From Lachnospiraceae bacterium (GTDB lineage: Bacteria > Bacillota > Clostridia > Lachnospirales > Lachnospiraceae), in contig JAAWEK010000011.1 of assembly GCA_022794265.1 (NCBI GenBank), positions 124,001 through 188,000 on the forward strand: a DNA stretch of 64,000 bases, written 5' to 3'. The translations under genes were made by a program, and so were the position numbers. The notes below the pieces were generated by a model, which was given only the letters and a program-made list of their open reading frames with translations, searched no databases and was not told the origin of the DNA. Position 1 is the stretch's first letter. Every line of letters begins with the position of its first letter. This document shows, one piece after another, positions 20,401 through 29,072 of this stretch.

Positions 20401-23400
20401 AGGTATTTCAGATATATCGAAAGTAGAGACTATTACCTTTATTATTATAAAGAAGAGTGATCCAGATGGTGAAGATTATAGTGAAAAGAAATATCAATAT
20501 TCATATGAGGAGAACAAAGAGTATATTTTGGATCTTCAGAAAAATATAAAAGATTTAGCAGAAGGAAATAATACAATCCGGATAGAAGTAAGGGATGAGG
20601 CTGGCAATATAGGGAAAGAAGAGTATGTGGTGAAGAAGGATACAATCGCTCCGAAGTTTCCATTTTCATATGAATATAAAGGGTTTATTACGTATGGAAC
20701 AGAGGCTGAAGTGAGTATAGGGAAGATTTCGGATAATATTTCACAAGTAGAAACTATTTTTTATAATATTAATGGTCATAAAATCAAAAAAAATTACAGC
20801 TCCAATACAGATTATTCTATTTTACTTAAGGATTACATGAATAAACTGTCAGAGGGTGACAACAAAATAGAAGTTATAGTTAAAGATAAGGCGGGAAATG
20901 AAGCATCCCGGACATGTACGGTAAAAAAAGATAGCGAACCTCCTACTGCAAAGTTTGAGTACAAATATAATAATAAAGATATCAATTCTGATTATAATGC
21001 TCAAATTATTATAACAAATGTTGATGACCGATTATCGGGAATAAAAAATGTTACATATAGTGTGGGTACACATAATGATACCTTAACACCTGAAAACGAT
21101 ATCTATACATTAAATATTAATGATTTGCTTCTGAATCGGGAATCAATATTGGAACAGGGAAAAAATGAAATTACAATTACAATATCGGATATAGCCGGCA
21201 ATCTTCTTGAGAAAAAATTTAATGTTTGTATTGATACGGTTCCACCTGAAATTGCAGAGACAAAATTTGACGAGAAAATCAAAGTAGAACATGACGGAAG
21301 CAACTATTATGTTAAAGAGACAACAACTCTTTCCGTACATGCCATTGATGACAAAAAACTTAAGACAGTGGTTTTAATCATGGGCGATACAGAGGAAACC
21401 TGTGATGTATCAGGAAAAGCAGCAACGGCAGAATTTAAGATTCCTTCCGGGTTTAAAGGTAAACTATCTGTTTATGCCATAGACCATGTTGGAAACAGGT
21501 CAGAACGGAAAGATATTGGCGGTACATTTATAGAAACTGCAGAAATGCATGATACCTATTCCGGTATTACTTTTAGTAAGGCGGAAACCAGTCTGCGGGA
21601 TGCAGCCGGAAATGAACTTTATCGGGAAGACCAGATACCGGTAACAATAGATGTAACGGATAATTTTTCAGGGATTAAACGAATAGAATGGAAAGTTTCA
21701 TCGGCAGATACAGAGGCAGCGGCAAATGAAAGCGGTTATATTATTATCAATGGAACAGAATTATCGGGAAATCTGGAACAGGTTAATATTCCGAATAACG
21801 ATAAAAAAGATAATATCAATGAACACATAATTACACATCTTTCTAAAAAGCTCTTTATAAGAGATAACACCAATAATATTACTTTAACTGTAATAATGAC
21901 AGACAATGCAGGAAATACTTCTCAAAAAGAGATTGTTTTCAGCAATGATACAACGCCTCCGGTTGTAACGGTTACTTATGACAATAATTCACCGGATGTT
22001 GAAAACGGACAGATGTTTAATCGGGAAAGAACAGCAACCATAGAAGTAGTAGAACGAAATTTTGACCCAGGTCATGTGGTAATAGATATTACAAATACAG
22101 ACAATATTGTTCCCGATATTACCGGATGGACTTTGAAGCCTGGAACCGGAAATCAGGATGACACGGTTTATACAACAACCATAACCTATAGCGCCGATGG
22201 TGATTATGTATTTGATATATCCTTCCAGGATATGACAGGCAATCCTGCGCAGATTAATTTTGGAAATTCCATTGCTCCACAGGCATTTACGGTGGATAAG
22301 ACCAAACCGGTTTTAAATGTTTCCTATGACAATAATGATGGAAACGGCAGTTATTATAAAGACAGCAGAACAGCCATCATTACCATAGATGAGCATAATT
22401 TCAGTGAAGACAGACTGAATCTGACTGTTATGAAGAATGGCAGCAATGAGACACCGCAAAGTACCGGCTGGAACAATAATGGGGATACCCATTCTTTGAC
22501 ACTGGTATTTGCAGAAGAAGCAGAATATTCTATCATAGTATCTTATACAGATATGACCGGTAATATGGCAGATAACACAGTGAATAACGCTTTCTATGTG
22601 GATAAATCAGAACCACAGGTAATGATTAGCGGAATAGAAAATCAGAGAGCATATAAATCAGAGCAAGTCGGATTTGAAATTTCCGGTACTGACATATATT
22701 TTGATGCCATGAATGTTTCTCTGGTGAGAATTGATAATTTTGGTAATCGTTCAACAGTTGAATTAAATAAAACATCAATTGAACATGGAGAGAAAGTTTT
22801 TATTGACAATCTGACGCTGGACGGTATCTATCAGCTAAATTATACAGTCACAGATAAATCTGCAAGGAATGTGGGAGAGACTATTGTATTCTCTGTAAAT
22901 AGAAATGGTTCCACATATATGCTTTCTGAGCAGGTAATGAAGCTGAATAAATCTTATGTAAAGTCTGTCGATAATGACATTGTAATAAAAGAAGTAAATG
23001 TAAATGAGCTATTAATGGATTCTTTAGTATTAACACTTTCCCGGGGCAGCAGCTCCATAGAATTAAAGGAAGGCACTGATTTTACCATTCAAAAGAATAC
23101 AGGTTCCGGACAGTGGTGTGAATATACTTATACTATTAAAAAATCCTGTTTTGCAGAGGATGGTGTATACAGTCTGTCCATATCATCAAAGGACAGTTCC
23201 GGTAATATATCAGTCAGTGATTTGGAAGCGAAGGCGGCAGAACTGACTTTTGCAGTGGATAAAACGGAGCCGATTTGTAATGTGATGAACTTAAAATCCG
23301 GCATAACCTATGCAATGAACAGCAAACAGGTAGAATTCACAGTCAGTGATAATATCATGCTGTCAAAGGTATCGGTTCTGTTAAACGGAACAGAATTATT

Positions 23401-23683
23401 AAGTCTCACAGAGGAAACATTAAGAGAAATAGCAGATAGCGGAGAAAATATTTCCTTTGATATACCAAATTCTGACACTGCCCAGAATGTAGTGATTCAA
23501 TATATGGACAAGGCAGGTAATGAAGGAATTACGGAAATAAAGGATTTTTATGTGACCACAAATCTGTGGATTCGTTATACTACCAATACACCGTTGATGG
23601 TATCCTCTATTGCAGGTGCAGCAACAGTTCTGGGACTGGCAGTCTTTGTTCTGATGTTCAGAAAAAAAGCAGGACGGCATTGA
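17435..23683 (+). CDS. Giant Ig-like repeat surface protein with C-terminal membrane anchor
   Basis: This protein has about 2082 residues. I place the start at the TTG at 17435 because a GAAGGGAG ribosome binding site sits nine bases upstream; the TTG at 17417 lacks one. An N-terminal signal segment is followed by many tandem beta-sandwich domains of about 90-110 residues. Boundaries are marked by KDTTAPEF-type linkers and ends such as VTDKAGN, as in bacterial Ig-like/HYR-type repeats. The C-terminus has a transmembrane helix (IAGAATVLGLAVFVLMF) and a basic tail. It is probably a long fibre projecting from the membrane. With the LRR protein it forms the surface output of the Tad locus. It could be an adhesin or a load-bearing stalk; no enzymatic motif is visible. 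Confidence 0.75.
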   Translation: MNTKVIYKRWMAVCLSLVVFITTMQFDGTIQVNGVNGETTNLDITVKNEDGTEAVNENNIYFVNCKNPIIEVSNAENIKEIRYSTTDNDSTGEKLSPVENDGKIIPNLVADTLYYIWIIDSQDKAFGSFRILYDTQAPEFSTIDNISMDKIGNVYWTKENKVVIKVTDKENGSGVVLKYSNKLDYQNANETIPYDENEKGYVLTNLIDGNTYYVWSCDKIGNYIKNPIQIKYDCTPPKVEITDINGNKLIEKEKDGKTYWTNQDKVKIHIKNSEEGTITFRMSSEDNFEESNITIPNFLANENCYEFLLGSENNYIWISDAAGNFTKIFVKKKLKVSYVVRKNDEYLVPNGGEGTLYTINAADLTIDVSDEKMNGVGIESVEICEFVENSENNSYIKVIEEDSKYSIKLNKEKIIQVKITDNLGNINIIQLEYTDNDASLVFYDDDGVSIFPDEKNTYYFKNYYFFSLFNYSKKITSINYSIYGDNSNEFTEQIDKVDDTKFSLLNIAEALKQNKNKFYELCFNIHTLGHEKEEKTETYKIVYDSEAPEFTIINTVENQYVNSETKGYIQIKDIIEKSGIPTSKYFISGNQNENPEKFTLSNKGVLEISEIIKKLQDGDNEINFILTDKAGNEKLQSTTIKYDNTAPTFKSEYAHDGEIVGKNTDYAIEIEAYDATSKINDISCIINEGDANKREEYVYSLTDTVEDTVNHTIRIKDILGKLSEGTNTVKIIVTDKAGNQSSIIKDTNQEAVYTIVKDTTAPEFATEYEKNGKPFGENTAEPIYLTDISDASDIARITFIINKGRPEEKKFDFKYIKNKEYRFLPRDYKDYFLEGNNTVTIEVEDEVGNIGAQTFKKVIKDTTAPDFETSYSGEGKPNGKDTVEKFEIKNITDKSKVTKITLVINKDKKFETSYNGGKDYTINIYEIMNILSEGKNTVQIEVTDEVDNVGKSIVYEVKKDTEAPKFKSNFDNNEKEYITKKTSAKISVKGISDISKVETITFIIIKKSDPDGEDYSEKKYQYSYEENKEYILDLQKNIKDLAEGNNTIRIEVRDEAGNIGKEEYVVKKDTIAPKFPFSYEYKGFITYGTEAEVSIGKISDNISQVETIFYNINGHKIKKNYSSNTDYSILLKDYMNKLSEGDNKIEVIVKDKAGNEASRTCTVKKDSEPPTAKFEYKYNNKDINSDYNAQIIITNVDDRLSGIKNVTYSVGTHNDTLTPENDIYTLNINDLLLNRESILEQGKNEITITISDIAGNLLEKKFNVCIDTVPPEIAETKFDEKIKVEHDGSNYYVKETTTLSVHAIDDKKLKTVVLIMGDTEETCDVSGKAATAEFKIPSGFKGKLSVYAIDHVGNRSERKDIGGTFIETAEMHDTYSGITFSKAETSLRDAAGNELYREDQIPVTIDVTDNFSGIKRIEWKVSSADTEAAANESGYIIINGTELSGNLEQVNIPNNDKKDNINEHIITHLSKKLFIRDNTNNITLTVIMTDNAGNTSQKEIVFSNDTTPPVVTVTYDNNSPDVENGQMFNRERTATIEVVERNFDPGHVVIDITNTDNIVPDITGWTLKPGTGNQDDTVYTTTITYSADGDYVFDISFQDMTGNPAQINFGNSIAPQAFTVDKTKPVLNVSYDNNDGNGSYYKDSRTAIITIDEHNFSEDRLNLTVMKNGSNETPQSTGWNNNGDTHSLTLVFAEEAEYSIIVSYTDMTGNMADNTVNNAFYVDKSEPQVMISGIENQRAYKSEQVGFEISGTDIYFDAMNVSLVRIDNFGNRSTVELNKTSIEHGEKVFIDNLTLDGIYQLNYTVTDKSARNVGETIVFSVNRNGSTYMLSEQVMKLNKSYVKSVDNDIVIKEVNVNELLMDSLVLTLSRGSSSIELKEGTDFTIQKNTGSGQWCEYTYTIKKSCFAEDGVYSLSISSKDSSGNISVSDLEAKAAELTFAVDKTEPICNVMNLKSGITYAMNSKQVEFTVSDNIMLSKVSVLLNGTELLSLTEETLREIADSGENISFDIPNSDTAQNVVIQYMDKAGNEGITEIKDFYVTTNLWIRYTTNTPLMVSSIAGAATVLGLAVFVLMFRKKAGRH

Positions 23684-23726
23684 TTTAATCCGTCGGCCAT
23701 AGTCATAAATATTTTAATTGAAGTTT

Positions 23727-23791
23727 AAACTCCCGTTTATTTGTCAATGCTTATACCACAAAGGCAGATATTGACAGATAGAAGGGAGTTT
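23727..23791 (+). promoter_or_regulatory. Nested inverted repeats that include the ribosome binding site of the next gene
   Basis: AAACTCCC (23727-23734) pairs with GGGAGTTT (23784-23791), and inside it TGTCAAT (23742-23748) pairs with ATTGACA (23770-23776). GGGAG is the ribosome binding site of the gene starting at 23796, so folding would hide it. The T-rich run after the outer arm could instead make this a terminator for the giant Ig-like gene. The pairing is seen in the sequence; the function is inferred. Confidence 0.45.
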
Positions 23792-23795
23792 TATT

Positions 23796-24659
23796 ATGAA
23801 AAAACTAATTTATGTGTTATCAGTTATCTTTGCGGTTTTGCTGGTTCAAGGCGCCTATGATGTGTTTCGGAACGGTGACAGCGGGGATGCCATAACGCTG
23901 TCCAATGATAATGTGGAGGAAGCTGTTGCCAGAGTATTTGAAAACGAAGGCATTAATTCATGCAAGTCCGACATTGAGGCATTCTATTTTTACGGAACCA
24001 GGTATCTGGGAGAGGAAGAAAAACGAACAATATTGGACGAACTGGCAGATAAAATGGGTATTAACAATATATATGAGTATTCCGAAAACAGAACAGATAA
24101 TGGCAGCGAGGCGGTATTGACAAAGGAAGGAGCATTCTCACTGGTGACAATTAAACTTATTACCTATGAAATTCCCGAAAAAGAAAATGTTATCAGTCTC
24201 AGACAATATATCAGCGTAAATATGTCCATTCGGGATTCCATAAAAAGCGGTCTGTATTATAAAAACAAACTTGGAGAAATACTAAACGATATGACAAAAG
24301 AGTTAGAGCAGAATGACACCATGGAAACGTATGGCAATGACCGGATATTATCGTTAAGCATCAAAGGGGATACTTATGGAAGGATTTCAACGGAGGGCCA
24401 GAAATCAATAGCAAAAGAGATTTTGGACGGATTGGATGCAGAAGTGGTTTTTGAGTATCTTCCGGGAGAAAAAAGCGATGTGGGCGGCGAAAATGTTTCC
24501 GACAGCGGATATTGTATTTATGCATATACCAAATCCCTGGGAGAATACATGGTGATAGGAAATAATAAGATTAATGTAAATATTGTATACAGTTATGATG
24601 AGGAAAATAATCTTACCACACTTCATGTGGCTTCACCAATTGTAAATTATGATTATTAA
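23796..24659 (+). CDS. YwmB-like exported protein
   Basis: This 287-residue protein has an N-terminal signal or anchor helix (residues 3-20), then a mixed alpha/beta domain. Features shared with the YwmB/TATA-box-binding-like family are the early Glu/Ser-rich domain with FYFYGTRYLGEEEKR and the C-terminal NVNIVYSYDEENNLTTLHVASPIV, which resembles the closing strand and GTPII-type end of YwmB. YwmB genes often lie beside murA and spoIID in Firmicutes, but neither is seen here. The function of the family is not established. The gene has its own context between the surface-protein operon and the amylase gene, and codon and base usage become GC-richer from here on. The family call is moderate. 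Confidence 0.55.
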   Translation: MKKLIYVLSVIFAVLLVQGAYDVFRNGDSGDAITLSNDNVEEAVARVFENEGINSCKSDIEAFYFYGTRYLGEEEKRTILDELADKMGINNIYEYSENRTDNGSEAVLTKEGAFSLVTIKLITYEIPEKENVISLRQYISVNMSIRDSIKSGLYYKNKLGEILNDMTKELEQNDTMETYGNDRILSLSIKGDTYGRISTEGQKSIAKEILDGLDAEVVFEYLPGEKSDVGGENVSDSGYCIYAYTKSLGEYMVIGNNKINVNIVYSYDEENNLTTLHVASPIVNYDY

Positions 24660-24749
24660 AAAAACGTTATTGTAAAAAGGATATGTGAAATGGTATACTT
24701 ACATTAATAGTATAATTTGGTTAAATAGTGCGGTTAAGTAGAGAACAGG

Positions 24750-24792
24750 CGATTGCGAAACTCATGGTCACAGGTCAGAAGTTTCGCAATCG
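24750..24792 (+). repeat. Palindromic element in the amylase leader
   Basis: Positions 24750-24762 are the perfect reverse complement of 24780-24792 (13 bp), with a 17-base loop. The loop reads CATGGTCACAGGTCAGA and matches 14 of 17 bases with the loop of a similar element at 36001-36035. The stems covary at one pair (C:G here, T:A there). No T-run follows. The element is 37 bases upstream of the amylase start, so it would be in the leader RNA. Confidence 0.7.
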
Positions 24793-24829
24793 TATCTAAG
24801 CAGAGAAGAAAGCGAGGAGACAGAAGCTT

Positions 24830-27800
24830 ATGGGAAAAAAACTGAGACAGGCCATAATGTCGGTTATGGTGATTGCCGCCATGGCAGTGGGAATACTGGC
24901 AAATACATTTAATGTGCAGGCAGCAAATATCTCTTCCGGCAACAGACATCTGGTTATTAGTTATACGAGAACGAATAAAGACTATAAGACAAATAGTTAT
25001 AACTGGAATTTCTGGGTATGGGAGGATGGAAGCGCCGGAAAATCATATGCAGGAACCGTTACGGATGGGAAACTGGTAGCAGATGTGACCATATCGGCTT
25101 CCTGTAAAAAGGTTGGATTTATTCTGAGAAAAAGTACAAGCACCAACGAATGGGTGGAAAAAGATGGGGAAGACCGTTTTATTGATATTCCGTCTGGACA
25201 AAATGTGCTGAAGGTAAATATAACTCAGGGAAAATCAGAAACGTTGGATGCACCTTTTAATACAGGCTATGAACTGACAAGTACAAATGGTACGGTAAAG
25301 TTTTATTATAGAGATGATACAAGATACTATAATAATACATTGGCGGATTTGACAGGTAAAGTATCTGTTGAAATTGACGGAATATCATATGGGATGTCCT
25401 ATGATTCGGCAAACCGGAGATTTTATTATAATGCCACCGGATTAAAAACCGGAAAACATTATTACAGGTATATTGTCAATGGTACATCCGTGATTGATGC
25501 ATATAACCAAAACAGCAGTACATATAACGGAACAAAATGTTCTTATCTGGATTATGCGGCTCCATATCTGAAAGCGGAATTATCCGATAACAGCATTTCT
25601 TATAATGAGAATACCGTAATTAAAATTTTAAGCAACACCATGACTTCCTCGGATATTAAGAGTATTTATGCAGATTTATCTTCCATAGGAGGTAGCACCA
25701 AATTTGTTATAGATAAGGAATTGATGGAGGGAACCATTGCGGTATCGGATACCGTTGCAGCAGGAACAAAAAATATTCCGGTAACGGTTACCCTGAATAG
25801 CGGTACAGTAAATAATTTATCGGTATCATTAACTGTTGAAGAGCGTAAAGCAGGATCTATAGTGGATTTTGACTGGGATGAAGCAGTCATTTATTTTATG
25901 CTTACCGACCGCTTTTTTGATGGAAATACATCAAATAATAAAGCTGCAGGAGCCTCTGTTTATAATCCTGACAATGCGGGGTTGTATCACGGTGGAGACT
26001 TTGCGGGGGTAACAAAGAAGCTGGATTATTTACAGGAACTGGGTATTAACACTATTTGGATTACGCCGATTGTAGATAATATCCCTTCTACATCGGCATC
26101 CGGCAACAGTCAGATACCGGTTTATGCAGCTTATCATGGATATTGGGCCAGGGATTTTGAAAAACTGAATGCCAGTCTGGGAACGGAAAGTGAATTCCGG
26201 ACATTAATCAGTGAGGCCCATAAACGGGGAATTAAAATTATGGTGGATGTGGTTTTAAATCATTCCGGCTACGGAACAGAGAGTTCCCCGCTTTTTTCGG
26301 GAATGTTGCGGACGTCCACTACAACGGTGCCTGGCAGTGAGATATATGCTTCATTATCCGGACTGCCGGATTTTCTGACGGAATATCCGGCAGTCCGGGA
26401 TAAGCTGATTGCCTGGCAGACAGCCTGGATGACAGAATATGATATCGATTATTTCCGGGTAGATACGGTAAAGCATGTAGATAACACTGCATGGAAAGCT
26501 TTTAAGAATTCGGTTACGAAATCCAATCCTGGCTTTAAAATGATTGGAGAGTATTGGGGAGCCAGCTATTCCAATCAATGTCAGAATTTATCCACAGGCT
26601 CTATGGATTCCCTGTTGGATTTTGGCTTTAAAGGTTATGTAAAACAATTTGTATCCGGTTCATTATCCGCTGTGGAATCTACATTAGAAAAAAGAAATGG
26701 GGCGCTTAATAATACGGCTACATTGGGAAGTTTTTTAAGCAGTCATGATGAAGACGGATTTTATTATACCCTAAAGAAATCCTATTCTGCATCTACGGCA
26801 GAGGCATTGATGAAAGCTGCGGCTTCTTTGCAGATAACGGCAAAGGGACAGCCGGTAATCTATTATGGGGAAGAGATTGGGCTGTCCGGTGCCAATAACT
26901 ATCCGGCTTATGACAATCGATATGATTTTGACTGGAGCATGGTAAATGAATCCAATACTCTCTATACACATTATAAAAAGATGTTAAATATCAGAAAAAC
27001 ATATTCCAAAATCTTTGCCAAAGGTGACAGAAAATCCATGGCTGTCAGTGACAGTGAAGGTTATATGGTATTTTCCAGAACTTATGGAGATTCCGGTCTC
27101 GTCATTGGACTGAATATTAAAAACGCCGATAAAACCCTTTCGGTAAAAGTTCCCTGGGCAGCAGGATCAGAAGTAAGAGACGTATATAATAATAAAAATT
27201 ATACAGTTTCTGCGGCAGGCACTATCTCTGTCAGAATTCCTTCTGCTGCAAATGGCGGAACTGCTGTTCTGGCCCCGGTAGACGGCAAACGTATTGTTGT
27301 AAAATTTGACGGAACCGGCGGTACAGCTTCACTTTCTGCCAAACAGGTGTTATATGGCGGCTCTGCCAATACATTGTATGGTGAGCTTCCAACAGCCAAG
27401 AGAAACGGATATACATTTAAAGGCTGGTATACGGCGGCTACTGGCGGTACAAAGGTAACCAGTATAACGGCACTTCGTTCGGCATCTAACCATACATTAT
27501 ATGCCCGGTGGTCAGCAATACCTTATACTCTTAAATTGGATGCGAAAGGCGGAACCGTTAGCAGTTCATCTAAGACCATATATTATTATAAAACATATGG
27601 AACATTGCCGGCACCGACACGAAAAGGATATACGTTTAAAGGCTGGTATACTCAGGGGGGAACAAAAGTAAGTGCGTCGACTGTCCATAAACAGACTTCG
27701 GGACGTACGATTTATGCCCACTGGACTGCCAACAAATATACCATTACATTGAATGCAAATGGAGGAAAAATATCCGGTACCAATTCCGGCAGCAGTGCAA

Positions 27801-28258
27801 AGACAGTAACCTTTGGCAGTACATATGGTACGCTGAAATCTGCCAAACGTTCCGGCTATGTATTTAAAGGCTGGTATACATCGAAAAATTATACCTATCG
27901 GATTACATCAGGGGCAAAAGTAACCTATGCGGGAAGCAGAACTTTATATGCCAAGTGGTCCAAGGTTACAGCGCCTGGTAAACCGACAATCAGTTCATTG
28001 AAAAGCAATACCAAAAATAAAGCAACAGTTACATTAGGTAAGGTATCAGCAGCGGAAGGCTATGAAATAAAGTATTCCACAAAATCAAATTTTAGCGCTA
28101 ACTGCAATTCCGTCCGGACTACGAAACTTAGTTATCCGGTTAGTTCTCTGAGCAGCGGTAAAAAATATTATGTGAAGGTCAGAGCCTATAAAAAGGATTC
28201 TACCGGTGCAAGAATTTACGGAGCATGGAGTACGGTTAGTTCTGTAACTGTAAAATAG
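24830..28258 (+). CDS. Secreted multi-domain alpha-amylase/pullulanase-like GH13 enzyme
   Basis: This 1142-residue exported protein has a signal peptide (1 to about 31), a CBM41/PUD-like starch-binding domain (about 38-140), one or two further beta domains (about 145-340) and a GH13 catalytic barrel (about 349-715). Catalytic motifs are DVVLNH (473-478), LPDF (512), YFRVD with nucleophile D545, MIGEYWG with acid/base E574, and HD at 640-641. A C-terminal beta domain is followed by three Listeria-Bacteroides/InlB-type repeats (GYTFKGWYT...LYARW, about 820-1046) and a fibronectin type III-like domain (1048-1142). It hydrolyses alpha-1,4 links of starch outside the cell. The InlB-type repeats may bind the cell wall. 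No LPXTG motif is present. Confidence 0.9.
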   Translation: MGKKLRQAIMSVMVIAAMAVGILANTFNVQAANISSGNRHLVISYTRTNKDYKTNSYNWNFWVWEDGSAGKSYAGTVTDGKLVADVTISASCKKVGFILRKSTSTNEWVEKDGEDRFIDIPSGQNVLKVNITQGKSETLDAPFNTGYELTSTNGTVKFYYRDDTRYYNNTLADLTGKVSVEIDGISYGMSYDSANRRFYYNATGLKTGKHYYRYIVNGTSVIDAYNQNSSTYNGTKCSYLDYAAPYLKAELSDNSISYNENTVIKILSNTMTSSDIKSIYADLSSIGGSTKFVIDKELMEGTIAVSDTVAAGTKNIPVTVTLNSGTVNNLSVSLTVEERKAGSIVDFDWDEAVIYFMLTDRFFDGNTSNNKAAGASVYNPDNAGLYHGGDFAGVTKKLDYLQELGINTIWITPIVDNIPSTSASGNSQIPVYAAYHGYWARDFEKLNASLGTESEFRTLISEAHKRGIKIMVDVVLNHSGYGTESSPLFSGMLRTSTTTVPGSEIYASLSGLPDFLTEYPAVRDKLIAWQTAWMTEYDIDYFRVDTVKHVDNTAWKAFKNSVTKSNPGFKMIGEYWGASYSNQCQNLSTGSMDSLLDFGFKGYVKQFVSGSLSAVESTLEKRNGALNNTATLGSFLSSHDEDGFYYTLKKSYSASTAEALMKAAASLQITAKGQPVIYYGEEIGLSGANNYPAYDNRYDFDWSMVNESNTLYTHYKKMLNIRKTYSKIFAKGDRKSMAVSDSEGYMVFSRTYGDSGLVIGLNIKNADKTLSVKVPWAAGSEVRDVYNNKNYTVSAAGTISVRIPSAANGGTAVLAPVDGKRIVVKFDGTGGTASLSAKQVLYGGSANTLYGELPTAKRNGYTFKGWYTAATGGTKVTSITALRSASNHTLYARWSAIPYTLKLDAKGGTVSSSSKTIYYYKTYGTLPAPTRKGYTFKGWYTQGGTKVSASTVHKQTSGRTIYAHWTANKYTITLNANGGKISGTNSGSSAKTVTFGSTYGTLKSAKRSGYVFKGWYTSKNYTYRITSGAKVTYAGSRTLYAKWSKVTAPGKPTISSLKSNTKNKATVTLGKVSAAEGYEIKYSTKSNFSANCNSVRTTKLSYPVSSLSSGKKYYVKVRAYKKDSTGARIYGAWSTVSSVTVK

Positions 28259-28342
28259 TACAAAGTACCACCATCCTTATTTATGAATAATTCATTATAT
28301 AGAGTCATATATTAAATAACAATATATGCGGGTGGTGGAATC

Positions 28343-28939
28343 ATGCTTAATTACATATGGGCGTTTATGGTATTGGCAGGTATTCTGTATGCCGCTGTCA
28401 CGGGCAATATAGACGCAGTATCAAATGGCGCCCTGGATTCAGCGAAGGAAGCAATTACATTATGTATTACAATGTTAGGGGTATTAAGTCTCTGGACGGG
28501 ACTTATGGAGATTGCGAAGCAGTCCGGGGTAATGGCGCAGCTTACCCGGCTGATTCGGCCTTTGGTTCGGTTTTCGTTTCCGGACATTCCGAAGGAACAT
28601 AAGAGTAATGAATATATTACTACTAATATTGTTGCCAATATACTGGGGCTGGGCTGGGCGGCAACGCCGCCGGGACTGAAGGCAATGGAATCCCTGGCAG
28701 AACTGAACGAAGAGAAAAACGGAAGAGACAAAGTACACATCGCAAGTAATGAGATGTGTACTTTTCTTGTTATAAACATTTCGTCACTGCAGCTAATTCC
28801 TATGAATATCATTGCCTACCGAAGTCAGTACGGCAGTGTGAATCCTACGGCGGTGGTGGGACCGGGACTGGCAGCGACTCTTGTCAGCACCATAGTGGGG
28901 ATTGTATTTTGCAAAATGATGTGTAAGAAAAAAGGATAA
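28343..28939 (+). CDS. spmA: Spore maturation protein A
   Basis: This 198-residue polytopic membrane protein of the nucleoside-recognition/SpmA family has the characteristic N-terminal MLNYIWAFMVLAGILYAAVTGN and LGLGWAATPPGLKAME motifs, with KMMCKKKG at the C-terminus. SpmA acts with SpmB in the mother cell to dehydrate the spore core and affects heat resistance. It is normally immediately followed by spmB. Here spmB is about 7 kb downstream (36117-36647), separated by seven genes. Full length is typical (about 196-200). The GGTGG ribosome binding site could pair with CCACC near 28268-28273. Confidence 0.93.
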   Translation: MLNYIWAFMVLAGILYAAVTGNIDAVSNGALDSAKEAITLCITMLGVLSLWTGLMEIAKQSGVMAQLTRLIRPLVRFSFPDIPKEHKSNEYITTNIVANILGLGWAATPPGLKAMESLAELNEEKNGRDKVHIASNEMCTFLVINISSLQLIPMNIIAYRSQYGSVNPTAVVGPGLAATLVSTIVGIVFCKMMCKKKG

Positions 28940-28976
28940 ATTCTGACAAAAACATTTATGGGGCGGGCAAATTTTC

Positions 28977-29005
28977 TTGCATGGAAATACATATTTTGTT
29001 ATAAT
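28977..29005 (+). promoter_or_regulatory. Sigma-A-type promoter for the dGTPase gene
   Basis: TTGCAT (28977-28982) and TATAAT (29000-29005) are separated by 17 bases, giving a near-consensus housekeeping promoter about 68 bases upstream of the ATG at 29073. Confidence 0.7.
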
Positions 29006-29072
29006 TTTTATACAGATACGTTTCCGGTATTTGGGATAAGGTATAAATATTGTTCATAAGAGGAGGGATTGA

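Noticed and set aside
17435-23683. CRISPR array or tandem DNA repeats in the giant gene
   Set aside because: The repeats are protein domains diverged at DNA level; there is no fixed repeat-spacer pattern.
28351-28812. 153-residue reverse-strand frame within spmA
   Set aside because: It is fully antisense to a strongly recognisable spmA, with no ribosome binding site or separate promoter.
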